Shown: positions 55,624 through 64,000 of the stretch, in pieces
Numbering within the stretch: position 1 is the stretch's first letter
Layout of the letters: each line of letters begins with the position of its first letter
Source of the DNA: Legionella beliardensis
GTDB lineage: Bacteria > Pseudomonadota > Gammaproteobacteria > Legionellales > Legionellaceae
Length of the DNA stretch: 64,000 nt
Assembly (NCBI RefSeq): GCF_900452395.1
Contig: NZ_UGNV01000001.1
Coordinates: 831,501-895,500 of the forward strand
Direction of reading: 5' to 3'
Program-made: the position numbers and the translations under genes
The notes under the pieces: generated by a model
Told to the model about the DNA's origin: nothing
The model's input: only the letters and a program-made list of their open reading frames with translations
Database searches by the model: none

Positions 55624-57688
55624 CATGCCTATCATGCCTGTTCTAAAAAGTTTCTTACCTAAAACCTTAGAAAATCGTGCGGCGTTACGTACAGCAGTTG
55701 GGGTTGTATTGGCCATTGTCATTTCTTTTGCTCTGCATATTGAGAAACCCTACTGGGCTGGCATGACAGTTGCGCTTATTGCGAATATTTATACAGGAAA
55801 TATCATTGATAAAGCGATTATGCGTTTGCTTGGTACCTTTATTGGTGTCTGGTTTGGTTTTTATCTTACTCATTTTGTCGTTAATAGTTTGTTACTTTAT
55901 ATCGTCGTTAATTTTTTTATTATTGCAGCGGCAGTCTATTATTATAATTTTAATAAGTATGCCTATGCTTATTTGTTAGGAGGGATCGGGGCTTTCTTTG
56001 TGGTTGGACAATTAGCAATGAATCCGCAGGAAGCATTCCTGGTGGCAGTATGGCGTCCCGTTGAAATTGGCATAGGTGTGGTTGTTTCTGCCATGGTGGC
56101 CTTATTTATTTTTCCTAATGATATTGGCAAAAATATTGGCAAAGAGATAACAGATTTATTTAGTTCTATGGATGTATTACTAAAAAAATTAAATATTGCC
56201 TTTTCTAATCCTAAGCCCGATTTAAATTTAATTTTAAAACAAGACAATATAAAGATTAGAAAAAAAATACGCAAAGCATCAGAGCTAATAAGCTCTACCC
56301 ACAGAGAAGTCAGTGTTGATAAGGCGAAAATAGACAAGTTTCGTCTTCTTGTTGCCGCATTTATTAATTTAAGTCAATCAATCAGTTATTTTAGATCAAT
56401 AATTGAACTGGATGAAAAAACAAAAAACCCTATATTCGTTGATTTAGCTGATGAATTATTTGCAAACGCTCGGCAAGATCTTTCTACCATACTAGAAGCT
56501 TTCTTAAGAGAAGAAACCAAAATAACCTTAAGTTTGCCAAATTTAATGGCTGATTTAACTAAATTGCCACCTTTAACGACCAAGGACGAGCTAGCGCTTA
56601 TCCATTTTTTTCGCCAGCTTAATACAGTTTTACTTGATTTACAAAAAGCTCTGTTAGGTGAAAAAAAGCTAAATAAGTCTGAAAAAATAATTAACGCCGA
56701 GCAGCAATTACGTAATGATCCAGATGTACTGATTCATAGTGTAAAAGTTGGTTTAACTGCGCTACTGGCTTTAGCTTTTTGGATAATTAGTGATTGGCCG
56801 GGTGGCTTAACTGGGATTATTAGTAGCATTATTATTTCGGTGAAAAAGAATTTATTTGAGATGAAAAATGCTAGCATTTTGCGTTTTTTAGGCGCTTTAA
56901 TTGGGGGAGGGCTGACGCTTCTTATTATAGCTTGGTTAAATTTAAATTTTTACCTTCTTATCCTTATACTCTTTTTTGCTGCGTGGGGATTTAGCTATGT
57001 TGCTTTTAAGTCAACGGCTTATTCTTATCTAGGTTTGCAGGCGAATGTCGCGGTCATTATAACATTGGCGCAAGCAGGCGGCCCGCCAATTGATATCGCA
57101 GCTCCCATGGAACGTTTAGCGGGTGTGATCATTGGTATTGTTGCGAGTTTTATTATTGGTAATTTAGTTTGGCGTACGGATTTGTTAGTTATGCTACAAA
57201 GGCAGCTTACTAAATTAAAATATTATCTCTTTCGTAATAGTGTCACCTTATTAACTGCGCGCAGTCGTGGTGTTTTATATGATTTAGATAGTTCATTTTG
57301 GTTAGGTCGTGGTCTTTTAGATACCTTAGATCATGAATCCCTAAGCATGGCTAAACAGGCAAAACTTACTGAAGCGAGTGATAGATATAAGTCATTAATC
57401 TTATTATATTTTTCATTAAAAAATATTCTCATTGCTATTGATCAAGATGAGGCAGAGCAAACAGCTTTGCAATTTGCAATTAACTTAAAAGCCATGGAGC
57501 AGCAGGTAGCGGCCTTATTTGCAAGCGCAACACCCTCTAATCTCGATGAGACACATTTAGAGTTAGAAACATTACTCAAGGCAGTCTTAAGTGCAGGCGA
57601 GTATTTTTCTACTGCCCAGGAAAATTTAGCAGCTTATCTATATGCTTTAATTCGACTCGTTGAGCTCAGAAAAGATTTAATCTCATAA
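55616..57688 (+). CDS. FUSC-family (AaeB-like) efflux transporter
   Basis: The protein has 690 residues in two halves: six membrane helices at about 20-175, a cytoplasmic domain (about 180-375), five or six more helices (about 380-520), and a C-terminal cytoplasmic domain. This repeat architecture is typical of AaeB/FusC aromatic-acid efflux proteins. The start may be GTG 55616 (overlapping the upstream stop) or ATG 55625; the sequence does not decide. With the HlyD protein it would export aromatic acids or similar compounds. Confidence 0.9.
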   Translation: MINMPIMPVLKSFLPKTLENRAALRTAVGVVLAIVISFALHIEKPYWAGMTVALIANIYTGNIIDKAIMRLLGTFIGVWFGFYLTHFVVNSLLLYIVVNFFIIAAAVYYYNFNKYAYAYLLGGIGAFFVVGQLAMNPQEAFLVAVWRPVEIGIGVVVSAMVALFIFPNDIGKNIGKEITDLFSSMDVLLKKLNIAFSNPKPDLNLILKQDNIKIRKKIRKASELISSTHREVSVDKAKIDKFRLLVAAFINLSQSISYFRSIIELDEKTKNPIFVDLADELFANARQDLSTILEAFLREETKITLSLPNLMADLTKLPPLTTKDELALIHFFRQLNTVLLDLQKALLGEKKLNKSEKIINAEQQLRNDPDVLIHSVKVGLTALLALAFWIISDWPGGLTGIISSIIISVKKNLFEMKNASILRFLGALIGGGLTLLIIAWLNLNFYLLILILFFAAWGFSYVAFKSTAYSYLGLQANVAVIITLAQAGGPPIDIAAPMERLAGVIIGIVASFIIGNLVWRTDLLVMLQRQLTKLKYYLFRNSVTLLTARSRGVLYDLDSSFWLGRGLLDTLDHESLSMAKQAKLTEASDRYKSLILLYFSLKNILIAIDQDEAEQTALQFAINLKAMEQQVAALFASATPSNLDETHLELETLLKAVLSAGEYFSTAQENLAAYLYALIRLVELRKDLIS

Positions 57689-57728
57689 TCCGTGTTAGTT
57701 TAAGCCAATTAAAGCTATGTCTATAGCT

Positions 57729-58562
57729 TTAATTCCATTCTGCTAGGCCTTGAGCTCTTTGTAACCAATTTGAGCTAGGATACGGAAAAGCAGCATCAAT
57801 AACATGTAATGTATAGGCATGCCTAGATTGATTTGATAAATTGGCATTACTTCTATGGGGTAGCCGGCCATGCAATAAAATGACACTGCCTTGTTTTACT
57901 TCTAACGGTGTACAATCTTCTTCTTGCCAGATTAAGCGATGATAATTTTCAAAATAAATCGTGTTATCCTTACGAATCATGCGCATACTAAGTGGTGTGG
58001 TACATGGGCTTGGAATAACTTGTAAGCAGCCATTATTAATGGTCGCATCTTCAAGTGCAAACCAAAACCCTAAAATTTCACTATTTTCAGCGTGTAAAAA
58101 ACTACTGTCCTGATGTAAATTAACTTCAGCGCCAATATTGGGCTGTTTAAAAATATACATGGATTGCAGCAGGCTAGGTTTTTGAAAACCTAATTGATGG
58201 CAAATATTTTTTAACCGCAAATCGTAAGAATATTTGCGGAAAACAGGATCAAGTTCATGCAGCGCATGGCCTATTTTATTTAATGATTTTTCTAAAGGCT
58301 GTTTCATGTTGCCTGCCTCATCAAATGAATCAGGCTCAAAAAAGAAATGGATTTTATCACCTGAGTCTAAAAAATACTCCGTACGAACATGTTCATTGGT
58401 TTGCGTTGAAAAAATAGTGAAGGGGATTTCATGTTGCTGATTGACTAAGAGCCAGTGAATACGTTCTATAAGCTCTTCGCAGGTTGTAGGAGGAAAAAAG
58501 TTATCAATAACTAGGTAACCATTATCTTGAAAATATTCAATTTGAGGAGCTGTTAAATCCAT
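57729..58562 (-). CDS. Phytanoyl-CoA dioxygenase (PhyH) family protein
   Basis: The protein has 277 residues. The iron triad of Fe(II)/2-oxoglutarate oxygenases is visible: LHQDSSFL (His-x-Asp) and HGRLPHRSNANLSNQSRHAY, which holds the distal His and the 2-oxoglutarate-binding Arg. The opening AQIEYFQDNGYLVIDNFF-like stretch (residues 6-23) is typical of PhyH. The substrate is unknown: bacterial members hydroxylate fatty acyl chains or small molecules. It is monocistronic and convergent with the efflux genes. Confidence 0.9.
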   Translation of the reverse strand: MDLTAPQIEYFQDNGYLVIDNFFPPTTCEELIERIHWLLVNQQHEIPFTIFSTQTNEHVRTEYFLDSGDKIHFFFEPDSFDEAGNMKQPLEKSLNKIGHALHELDPVFRKYSYDLRLKNICHQLGFQKPSLLQSMYIFKQPNIGAEVNLHQDSSFLHAENSEILGFWFALEDATINNGCLQVIPSPCTTPLSMRMIRKDNTIYFENYHRLIWQEEDCTPLEVKQGSVILLHGRLPHRSNANLSNQSRHAYTLHVIDAAFPYPSSNWLQRAQGLAEWN

Positions 58563-58745
58563 TGTAAGGCCTCATGAATGACAAAGTACCCTATCATAAT
58601 GAGCTAATTTACTTTTAGCAACAGCAGCTTAAACGATTTAAATTGTCCTTTTTTTAATCTGAATTTCGTACAAATAATACGCATTTATGGGCTCGCTTAA
58701 CTAGCTTATGCTACAATGCTGCTTAATTAGTTTGTTGTTAGCCTA

Positions 58746-59927
58746 ATGATGCGTAAAGTAGATGTAATTATTGTTGGCGCTGGGGCTGCCGGAATGATGT
58801 GTGGCATTGAGGCAGGCGCTCGCGGTCGAGACGTTTTAATTCTTGATAAAAGCAATAAGCCTGGTAAGAAAATCCTCATGTCTGGCGGTGGACGTTGTAA
58901 TTTTACTAATCTTTATGCAAGTCCTGAGCAATTTATTTCGCATAATCCCCATTTTTGTAAGTCAGCACTTAGTCGCTATACCCAGTGGGATTTTATTGAA
59001 TTAGTCAAACGTCATAAGATTGCTTTTTATGAAAAAACAGCGGGCCAATTGTTTTGTGAAGAGAAGTCACAATTAATCGTTGACATGTTATTAGCAGAAT
59101 GTCGAAAAAATCAGGTAACGATTAAGTTAAATCAAAATATCACGGCAATAACCAAAAAAGATAATCAATTTATTGTCAAATGCCAAGATAATACCTATCA
59201 ATGTCAATCACTAGTAATTGCCAGTGGGGGTTTATCTATTCCAACGTTAGGTGCCAGTCCGTTTGGTTATCAAGTGGCTACCCAATTTGGTTTGCATGTT
59301 TACCCAACCCGGGCAGGACTTGTGCCTTTTACTTTGCATGAACAGGATAAAGCGTATTTAGCGGAACTTACCGGCATTGCGATTGAGGCATTAGTGCAAT
59401 GTAATAGCACGTCTTTTCAAGAAAATGTGCTCTTTACTCATCGGGGTTTAAGTGGGCCCGCTGTCTTACAAATTTCTTCGTATTGGCTGCCAGGACAAGC
59501 CATTCATGTTAAATTTTTACCGCAAATTGATTTATACGAGACCCTCTTACAAGCGCAACACCATTCACCCGATAGTTTTTTAAGGACGGTTTTAGCTAAG
59601 TATGCTGCTAAGCGGGTGGTGGATGTATTTTATGACGCTTCTTTGTTAGAAAAACCGCTCAAACAATTTAACCATAAGCAACTAAAGGCCCTCGCCCAAA
59701 CCCTACAAGATTGGTCAATAAAGCCTAATGCCACTGAAGGGTATCGAACTGCCGAAGTCACCTTAGGCGGTGTTAATTGCAATGAGATTTCCTCCCAAAC
59801 GTTAGAAGCGAAAAAAGTACCTGGCCTTTATTTTATTGGCGAAGTATTAGATGTGACAGGCTGGTTAGGCGGTTATAATTTTCAATGGGCTTGGTCATCA
59901 GGCTGGGCTGCAGGGCAAGTGGTGTAG
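58746..59927 (+). CDS. HI0933/YhiN-family FAD-dependent oxidoreductase
   Basis: The protein has 393 residues. The FAD loop is DVIIVGAGAAGMMCGIEAGA, with KSNKPGKKILMSGGGRCNFT diagnostic of the HI0933 family, and IASGGLSIPTLGASPFGY and FIGEVLDVTGWLGGYNFQWA at the C-terminal end. The reaction is not established for the family. It is divergent from the PhyH gene. The start is ATGATG (58746 or 58749). Confidence 0.92.
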   Translation: MMRKVDVIIVGAGAAGMMCGIEAGARGRDVLILDKSNKPGKKILMSGGGRCNFTNLYASPEQFISHNPHFCKSALSRYTQWDFIELVKRHKIAFYEKTAGQLFCEEKSQLIVDMLLAECRKNQVTIKLNQNITAITKKDNQFIVKCQDNTYQCQSLVIASGGLSIPTLGASPFGYQVATQFGLHVYPTRAGLVPFTLHEQDKAYLAELTGIAIEALVQCNSTSFQENVLFTHRGLSGPAVLQISSYWLPGQAIHVKFLPQIDLYETLLQAQHHSPDSFLRTVLAKYAAKRVVDVFYDASLLEKPLKQFNHKQLKALAQTLQDWSIKPNATEGYRTAEVTLGGVNCNEISSQTLEAKKVPGLYFIGEVLDVTGWLGGYNFQWAWSSGWAAGQVV

Positions 59928-59984
59928 AGTTATACGAGCTTATCCATAAATTGCTACGCTTTATCTATCGCCTTCTCCGTGCAG

Positions 59985-60190
59985 TAGGGCATTGTTGCAT
60001 AGAAAACCAAGTATGTAACCTGGGCGAAACAAAGTGAAACCCGGGTTCCGGCCCTTTGGGCCTGCGCCTGAGCTACATTTATTAGATGGCGAGCGGTAGG
60101 GTATGTGTACGTGATGCTCGTATTTATCATTGCTATCTCCATGCAGGCGGAACTCCATGCCAACGCTAGGCATGGGCTTTCGTTTACACA
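59985..60190. repeat. Composite repeat block before the nucleotidyltransferase gene
   Basis: GGGCATTGTTGCATAG at 59988 is a copy of the inverted-end motif. 60016-60076 is a reverse-oriented GCCTGGGTG-type module (CCCGGGTTCCGGCCC...GGGCC). A short palindrome CCATGCcaacgctaGGCATGG sits near 60151-60175. No matching right end was found, so the element is incomplete. The remaining bases of the 410-base gap hold only the short frame at 60292. Confidence 0.65.
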
Positions 60191-60291
60191 GGAATGACAG
60201 AATTTATCAAGTAAAACAAATAAATTTGTCCTAAAAATGATCAATTTAATAATCTATTAATAATCAAATTGTATAATTGGAGGAAATCTTA

Positions 60292-60321
60292 ATGCATTTT
60301 GTATACAAGGTGCTTTTTTAA
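60292..60321 (+). CDS. Possible 9-residue leader peptide
   Basis: ATG 60292 is preceded at eight bases by a very strong ribosome binding site (GGAGGAAA) and encodes MHFVYKVLF before TAA. The main gene starts 16 bases later with its own weaker GAGG. The strong site must serve something; a leader peptide affecting the following gene is one reading. No other support. Confidence 0.3.
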   Translation: MHFVYKVLF

Positions 60322-60337
60322 GCTGTGAGGATTTGAG

Positions 60338-62416
60338 ATGGCTGGTTTATATGATGAGTTTATTCAGGAAGAGGTTGTTTTAGAAGAGGGCAAGATTGTT
60401 TTCGATAACGAAAAAGATAGGAAACAATTTGATAAATATCTTGAAGAATTAGGTAGATATAAAAATTTTGGACAACTAGAAGCTGATTCAGATAACTTAC
60501 TTGGTTGGCAAAACTGGCAGCACCATTTTCGTAATTTATATAAGTTAATAGTTAATGATGCTTTTGTGGCATTGGGAAGGCCAGTCCCTGCAGGCATGGA
60601 AGTATATTTTGCTGGATCATTGGCAAGAGCTCAAGCTACCCCTTTTAGTGATTTAGATGCCTTTGTTCTTCTTGAAGACGAAGCTGATATTGATGATGTG
60701 AAACACGTATTTCAAGGAATAAATAATTTATGTCAGCGTATTTTTTATGAAAAAAATCAATGCTATCCCGATCCTATTGGCATGAATCCAGGAGTTCTTA
60801 CCGGTACACCTGATACGTTATTTGATTTATTGGATGGAGGAGAAGTAGCGGATGTGCCGGTAACTACTCGTTCAATCATGTCTTCACTTCCTATATTTGG
60901 AAACTTTGAGCTAGGAAATATATTAAAAGACAAAATTAGACAAAGCGACTTAGCAACACATTTTACTCCTATAAATCTTTATAAGAAAGCCATTAAAGAT
61001 TATAAAGCTCCCGAAAATGGCTTAGCCACTATCAACATTAAATCTCACATACTTAGACCTATCGATTTTATCTTTATGGGCTTGCGTGAGGAGTTTGATT
61101 TATATAGCGAAGATGGCTCACATCTTTCTGTGCCCGGAACTATAAGACTACTGAGAGCAAAATTAAATAATAACGAGATAGATCTATCCAACGAAGATGA
61201 AGATGCGATTAATTTTATAGTGAAGACATACTATCAAGCTATAGAAAAACGCTGTCAGTTACATGGAGAGCATAAAGCAGAGCATGATACTATGCCTCGT
61301 GACGAGGCAGAAGAAATGCTTGCAAGGGTAGAGGCTTTAAGGCAAATGGCTGTAAGGCGAAGAACAAATTTATTAACACAGCAGGCTTCAGCTAATGAGC
61401 CTAAATTAGTTGATTTAGGACCTGTTGAAACAGAGAGCTTTTGGGTTAAGCACCAAAATAAATTAAAAGCAGCTGCCACCGCGGTTCTCATACTAGCTGG
61501 CGGATTCTTAGGTACCTTTTTAATTCCTATTCCAGGTGTTGGCAGTGTGATTGGCGGCGTTGTCGGTGGTGCAATTGGTACGGGCACAGGCTTAGGCCTT
61601 AGTTTAACCGGCTTGGGTTTTCTTGAATTATTTAAGAAAAATCCAGTCAAAGGGACGGCCTTATCGACTATCGGTAGCGCAGGCTTAGGCGCAGGTATTG
61701 GTGCCATTCTAGGCACTGTGGCTTTCCCAGGTATAGGAACAGCCATAGGAGCAGCAATTGGTGCTGGAGTTGGATTATCTGCAGGCTTAGCGGTGAGTGG
61801 CTTAGCGAACTTTGTGCTTAAAAATCCTAAAACAGCAACAGCGCTTACCACAGCAGGCAGTGCAGGTTTAGGTGCTGGCGTAGGTGCTCTGTTAGGTACG
61901 CTGGTTTTTCCAGGCGTAGGTACATTAATAGGATTAGCGATTGGTGCCGGTGTTGGTGCGTCTGCTAGTTTGTTTGCTACCGGTATTTATAATGCTGTGA
62001 CTAAATATCCTATCTCAGGTGTGGCAATGACTGCGCTGGGTAGCTTCGGTATAGGCGCGTTTTTGGGTACCTTAGTTTTACCAGGCATAGGAACTGCGAT
62101 TGGCGCGGCCATTGGTTTGAGCGTAACATTACTTACCGCAGGTGTGGCAAAGGCTGTACAAATTTATAGGCGGCCTACTCATCCTGAGGATTATATGCCG
62201 CCGGTAAGCACTATACCTTCGGCTTCTAATAATAAAGGCCCAATTAGCCTGGTTCAAGGTCTTAATGTTAGTCCGCCAGTTGAATATGATGTTAACTCGG
62301 AAGCAATAATAGAAGATCAGTCTAAATCTTCATCACTTGCAGCTGAACACCATAGTACTGACGAGGACGAAGTACGTGAGGGTATATCTATTACTCCAGT
62401 AGGAAGCCCAACCTAA
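60338..62416 (+). CDS. Nucleotidyltransferase-domain protein with four glycine-zipper membrane repeats
   Basis: The protein has 692 residues. Residues 1-345 are a GlnD/DUF294-like nucleotidyltransferase: FAGSLARAQATPFSDLDAF has Gly93-x11-Asp105-x-Asp107, the metal-binding motif shared with GlnE and the Legionella AMPylator DrrA/SidM, and INIKSHILRPIDFIFMGL matches the helical domain that follows in this family. Residues about 375-615 are four tandem units of about 61 residues, each a Gly/Ala zipper hairpin around a PGxGTxIG core. The C-terminal ~70 residues are polar with an acidic DEDEVRE block. No signal peptide is present. It is probably a translocated effector or toxin; the target is unknown. 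Confidence 0.8.
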   Translation: MAGLYDEFIQEEVVLEEGKIVFDNEKDRKQFDKYLEELGRYKNFGQLEADSDNLLGWQNWQHHFRNLYKLIVNDAFVALGRPVPAGMEVYFAGSLARAQATPFSDLDAFVLLEDEADIDDVKHVFQGINNLCQRIFYEKNQCYPDPIGMNPGVLTGTPDTLFDLLDGGEVADVPVTTRSIMSSLPIFGNFELGNILKDKIRQSDLATHFTPINLYKKAIKDYKAPENGLATINIKSHILRPIDFIFMGLREEFDLYSEDGSHLSVPGTIRLLRAKLNNNEIDLSNEDEDAINFIVKTYYQAIEKRCQLHGEHKAEHDTMPRDEAEEMLARVEALRQMAVRRRTNLLTQQASANEPKLVDLGPVETESFWVKHQNKLKAAATAVLILAGGFLGTFLIPIPGVGSVIGGVVGGAIGTGTGLGLSLTGLGFLELFKKNPVKGTALSTIGSAGLGAGIGAILGTVAFPGIGTAIGAAIGAGVGLSAGLAVSGLANFVLKNPKTATALTTAGSAGLGAGVGALLGTLVFPGVGTLIGLAIGAGVGASASLFATGIYNAVTKYPISGVAMTALGSFGIGAFLGTLVLPGIGTAIGAAIGLSVTLLTAGVAKAVQIYRRPTHPEDYMPPVSTIPSASNNKGPISLVQGLNVSPPVEYDVNSEAIIEDQSKSSSLAAEHHSTDEDEVREGISITPVGSPT

Positions 62417-62504
62417 GGCAAAAGAATCGAATCTTCATCACGTATTTGCTAATAGAACTGTTAGCTCCTGCTTTGGCTGGAGCTTTACTTAAATAGAGTA
62501 ATTG

Positions 62505-64000
62505 TTATAAAGAGGCAGAATAATATTTAATTGGCTCATCATCAACATTTTCAAGCTTGCTTTGCCGGTCAAGGGCTACTTCTCTGAATTTATCTACTGT
62601 TTTCAGCATAATATCTAATTCTTCTGCGGAAACATGCTCAAATAAAGAAATATCGTCAGACTCTTTGCCTGCCTCAATATGTAGCTTCAACCTTAGGTCT
62701 AATGTTTGATTGTATACAGACTCTATGGCATCTATGTCTTCTAAAGCTAAAAAGTTATGTTGACGTAACGCGGTTATAATTTCGGTGATTGAGTAAAGTG
62801 TCTTATCTTCATGAAATAAATTAAATTCAGTAGCCAAACCCATCAGAATAAAATTAATAGGCCGTAGGAGATGAGATTTAACATTAACTATGTCATCCTC
62901 GCCAGGTGCAGGAAATTCTTCTATAGCTAACCTATAAAACTCCTTAGCAGAACAGAAGCCTTCTACGTCTTGCTCAAATTTTCCCCAGTCCTTCCTATCT
63001 GAGTGGCCTTTAATTTTTGTTATTATTTCTTCTCGAAGCGGGGTAGGGCCAGTAAAAATAGGTTTTGATTTTAATATTTCAATTGTTGCTATCTTAGGAT
63101 CACTAACATCGCCATCTCGTATTTTATTATATAATGTGCCAGCTGTACCAATTATACTCGTTGGATTTATTCCCATAGGATCAGGTCTTAGTTGTCCGGT
63201 TTCTAAGGAAATGCGCTGACATAAGTGATTAATAGCTGTAAAAACCTCTTGAACTTGGTTAATATCTGCCTCTTCTTTAACAAGCACAAACGCATCTAAA
63301 TCACTGTAGGGAGTAGCTTGGTTTTGTGCTAGAGAACCACTAAAGTATACTTCCATGCCCTCAGGGCGCTTAATGCCATAGGCTATAAAAGCATCAGTAA
63401 TCATATCATTGTAAATTTCGCTTAAACCCTGAGCCCAAATTTCTGACGGTGTAAGTATGGAAGATGGCTCATGAATCGCTGCTTTAACTTCTTCAGTAAG
63501 AAGACTTAAACTATTCTTATATTTATCAAGTTTTTCTTGGTCAGCCTGAGCGAAGGGCAAAGGTTCCATTTCTATTTGTTCTCGTTCTGCTTGGCGACGA
63601 TATAAATTAACAGCTTCTTTTCTCTTAATTTGTTGCGGTAAATTTTCCATAGACTTCGCTAAATTTTTTAGCTTACGGTCGGTAAAGAATCCGATACTTA
63701 TACCTCCACTTGCCATGAAGCCACCACCAACTATTAAGCCGACTCCGGCAACAGCGCCAAAGCCTAATGTTCCTACAAGACATAAAATCCCTGCTGTTAT
63801 CATGAGTGCGCCTAGTATTGTCATACTAACACCCAACATTTTCCAACCTATTGACGGGCGTGCTCGGACTTTATTTATTAAACTTTGATAGTCCTTTAAC
63901 TTAGATGGTCTTTCTTCAGGTTTTGTGTAAAGTAAGTCATTCGTCATCGACAATACTTTAGACAATGACTCAAATGAGGCGCCTTCCTTACGAAGTGCTT
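62505..64000 (-). CDS. Paralogous nucleotidyltransferase-domain protein, 5' end outside the window
   Basis: The frame is open from the stop at 62505 to the window edge. A TTG at 63965 is the first possible start seen, but the reading frame continues beyond it, so the N-terminus is likely longer. A hydrophobic hairpin (about 40-94 counted from the TTG) precedes the nucleotidyltransferase domain: FSGSLAQNQATPYSDLDAF with Gly210-x11-Asp222-x-Asp224, then NVKSHLLRPINFILMGLA. It is clearly homologous to the protein encoded at 60338 over that domain, but the membrane part is at the other end and not repeated. The two genes are convergent, 88 bases apart. Confidence 0.78.
   Translation of the reverse strand, partial: ALRKEGASFESLSKVLSMTNDLLYTKPEERPSKLKDYQSLINKVRARPSIGWKMLGVSMTILGALMITAGILCLVGTLGFGAVAGVGLIVGGGFMASGGISIGFFTDRKLKNLAKSMENLPQQIKRKEAVNLYRRQAEREQIEMEPLPFAQADQEKLDKYKNSLSLLTEEVKAAIHEPSSILTPSEIWAQGLSEIYNDMITDAFIAYGIKRPEGMEVYFSGSLAQNQATPYSDLDAFVLVKEEADINQVQEVFTAINHLCQRISLETGQLRPDPMGINPTSIIGTAGTLYNKIRDGDVSDPKIATIEILKSKPIFTGPTPLREEIITKIKGHSDRKDWGKFEQDVEGFCSAKEFYRLAIEEFPAPGEDDIVNVKSHLLRPINFILMGLATEFNLFHEDKTLYSITEIITALRQHNFLALEDIDAIESVYNQTLDLRLKLHIEAGKESDDISLFEHVSAEELDIMLKTVDKFREVALDRQSKLENVDDEPIKYYSASL

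Noticed and set aside
59954-60244. Minus-strand frames of 96 and 70 codons in the repeat block at 60 kb
   Set aside because: They translate the dispersed repeat modules and share peptides with the repeats at 20 kb, which shows repeat DNA rather than a gene.
61255-61851. 198-residue frame on the minus strand inside the nucleotidyltransferase gene
   Set aside because: It is the shadow of the glycine-zipper repeats; Pro/Ala-rich composition reflects the reverse complement of Gly/Ala codons.

Overview
The window reads as a chromosomal segment of a Legionella-like gammaproteobacterium (Legionellaceae). The DNA is AT-rich. The housekeeping blocks (fis-rnpB-coaX-mraZ-rsmH-ftsL-ftsI-murE, mrcA/pilMNOPQ-aroK-aroB-damX, two minor-pilin operons) are gammaproteobacterial. 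Scattered among them are single genes that resemble no housekeeping family and look like candidate Dot/Icm (type IVB) effectors. Species assignment is inference from gene content; no 16S rRNA gene is present.

Layout. 1-300: 5' end of clpB (minus strand) with a heat-shock-like promoter. 301-7785: an S49 peptidase, then the minor-pilin/tip operon pilV-pilW-pilX-pilY1 (minus strand). 8078-13505: an orphan gene, suhB, trmJ-iscS-(degenerate iscU)-iscA, fis and RNase P RNA. 13689-19523: coaX and the front half of the division/cell-wall cluster, with MraZ-type boxes before mraZ. 19547-20114: a mosaic repeat element bounded by inverted repeats. 20129-26733: pdxB and a site-2-protease-like gene, then an envelope-glycan cluster (GT-C transferase, PAP2 phosphatase, GT2 transferase, lipid-A-biosynthesis N-terminal-domain protein) and a convergent second GT-C transferase. 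26853-31889: an orphan gene with a J-domain-like HPD motif, a second inverted-repeat element, ugd-galU, and an orphan protein with a Cys-His-Asp arrangement. 32089-34911: etfB-etfA-ald. 35001-47215: mrcA, an orphan tandem-repeat coiled-coil gene, pilMNOPQ, aroKB, damX. 47333-51237: a CheD-like orphan, a TPP-riboswitch-controlled PnuT transporter, a universal stress protein, phhB-hisC. 51391-54387: a second minor-pilin trio and an NlpC/P60 hydrolase. 54628-59927: an AaeAB-like efflux pair, a PhyH-family dioxygenase, a flavoprotein. 60338-64000: two convergent paralogous nucleotidyltransferase-domain membrane proteins.

How the genes work together. Three loci serve one type IV pilus: the alignment/secretin complex (pilMNOPQ) and two separate sets of minor pilins, only one of which has a PilY1 tip protein. 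mraZ to murE makes septal peptidoglycan together with mrcA, damX and the C40 hydrolase. ugd/galU and the 22-25 kb cluster supply and transfer sugars on polyprenyl carriers, probably to lipid A or another surface glycan. The orphan genes (8078, 26853, 30918, 37551, 47333, 60338, 62505) are the most interesting content. Three of them carry recognisable catalytic signatures: a CheD-type Thr-Cys-His, a papain/transglutaminase-like Cys-His-Asp, and a G-x11-D-x-D nucleotidyltransferase motif of the kind found in GlnE and in the effector DrrA/SidM.

Repeats. At least five intergenic regions carry related hairpin modules, and two of the elements are bounded by the same ~22-bp imperfect inverted repeat (core GCATTGTTGYGTGGATA). 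This suggests a non-autonomous mobile element family whose transposase is not in the window.

Limits. All calls come from reading translations and motifs. No alignment, structure prediction or database search was run.
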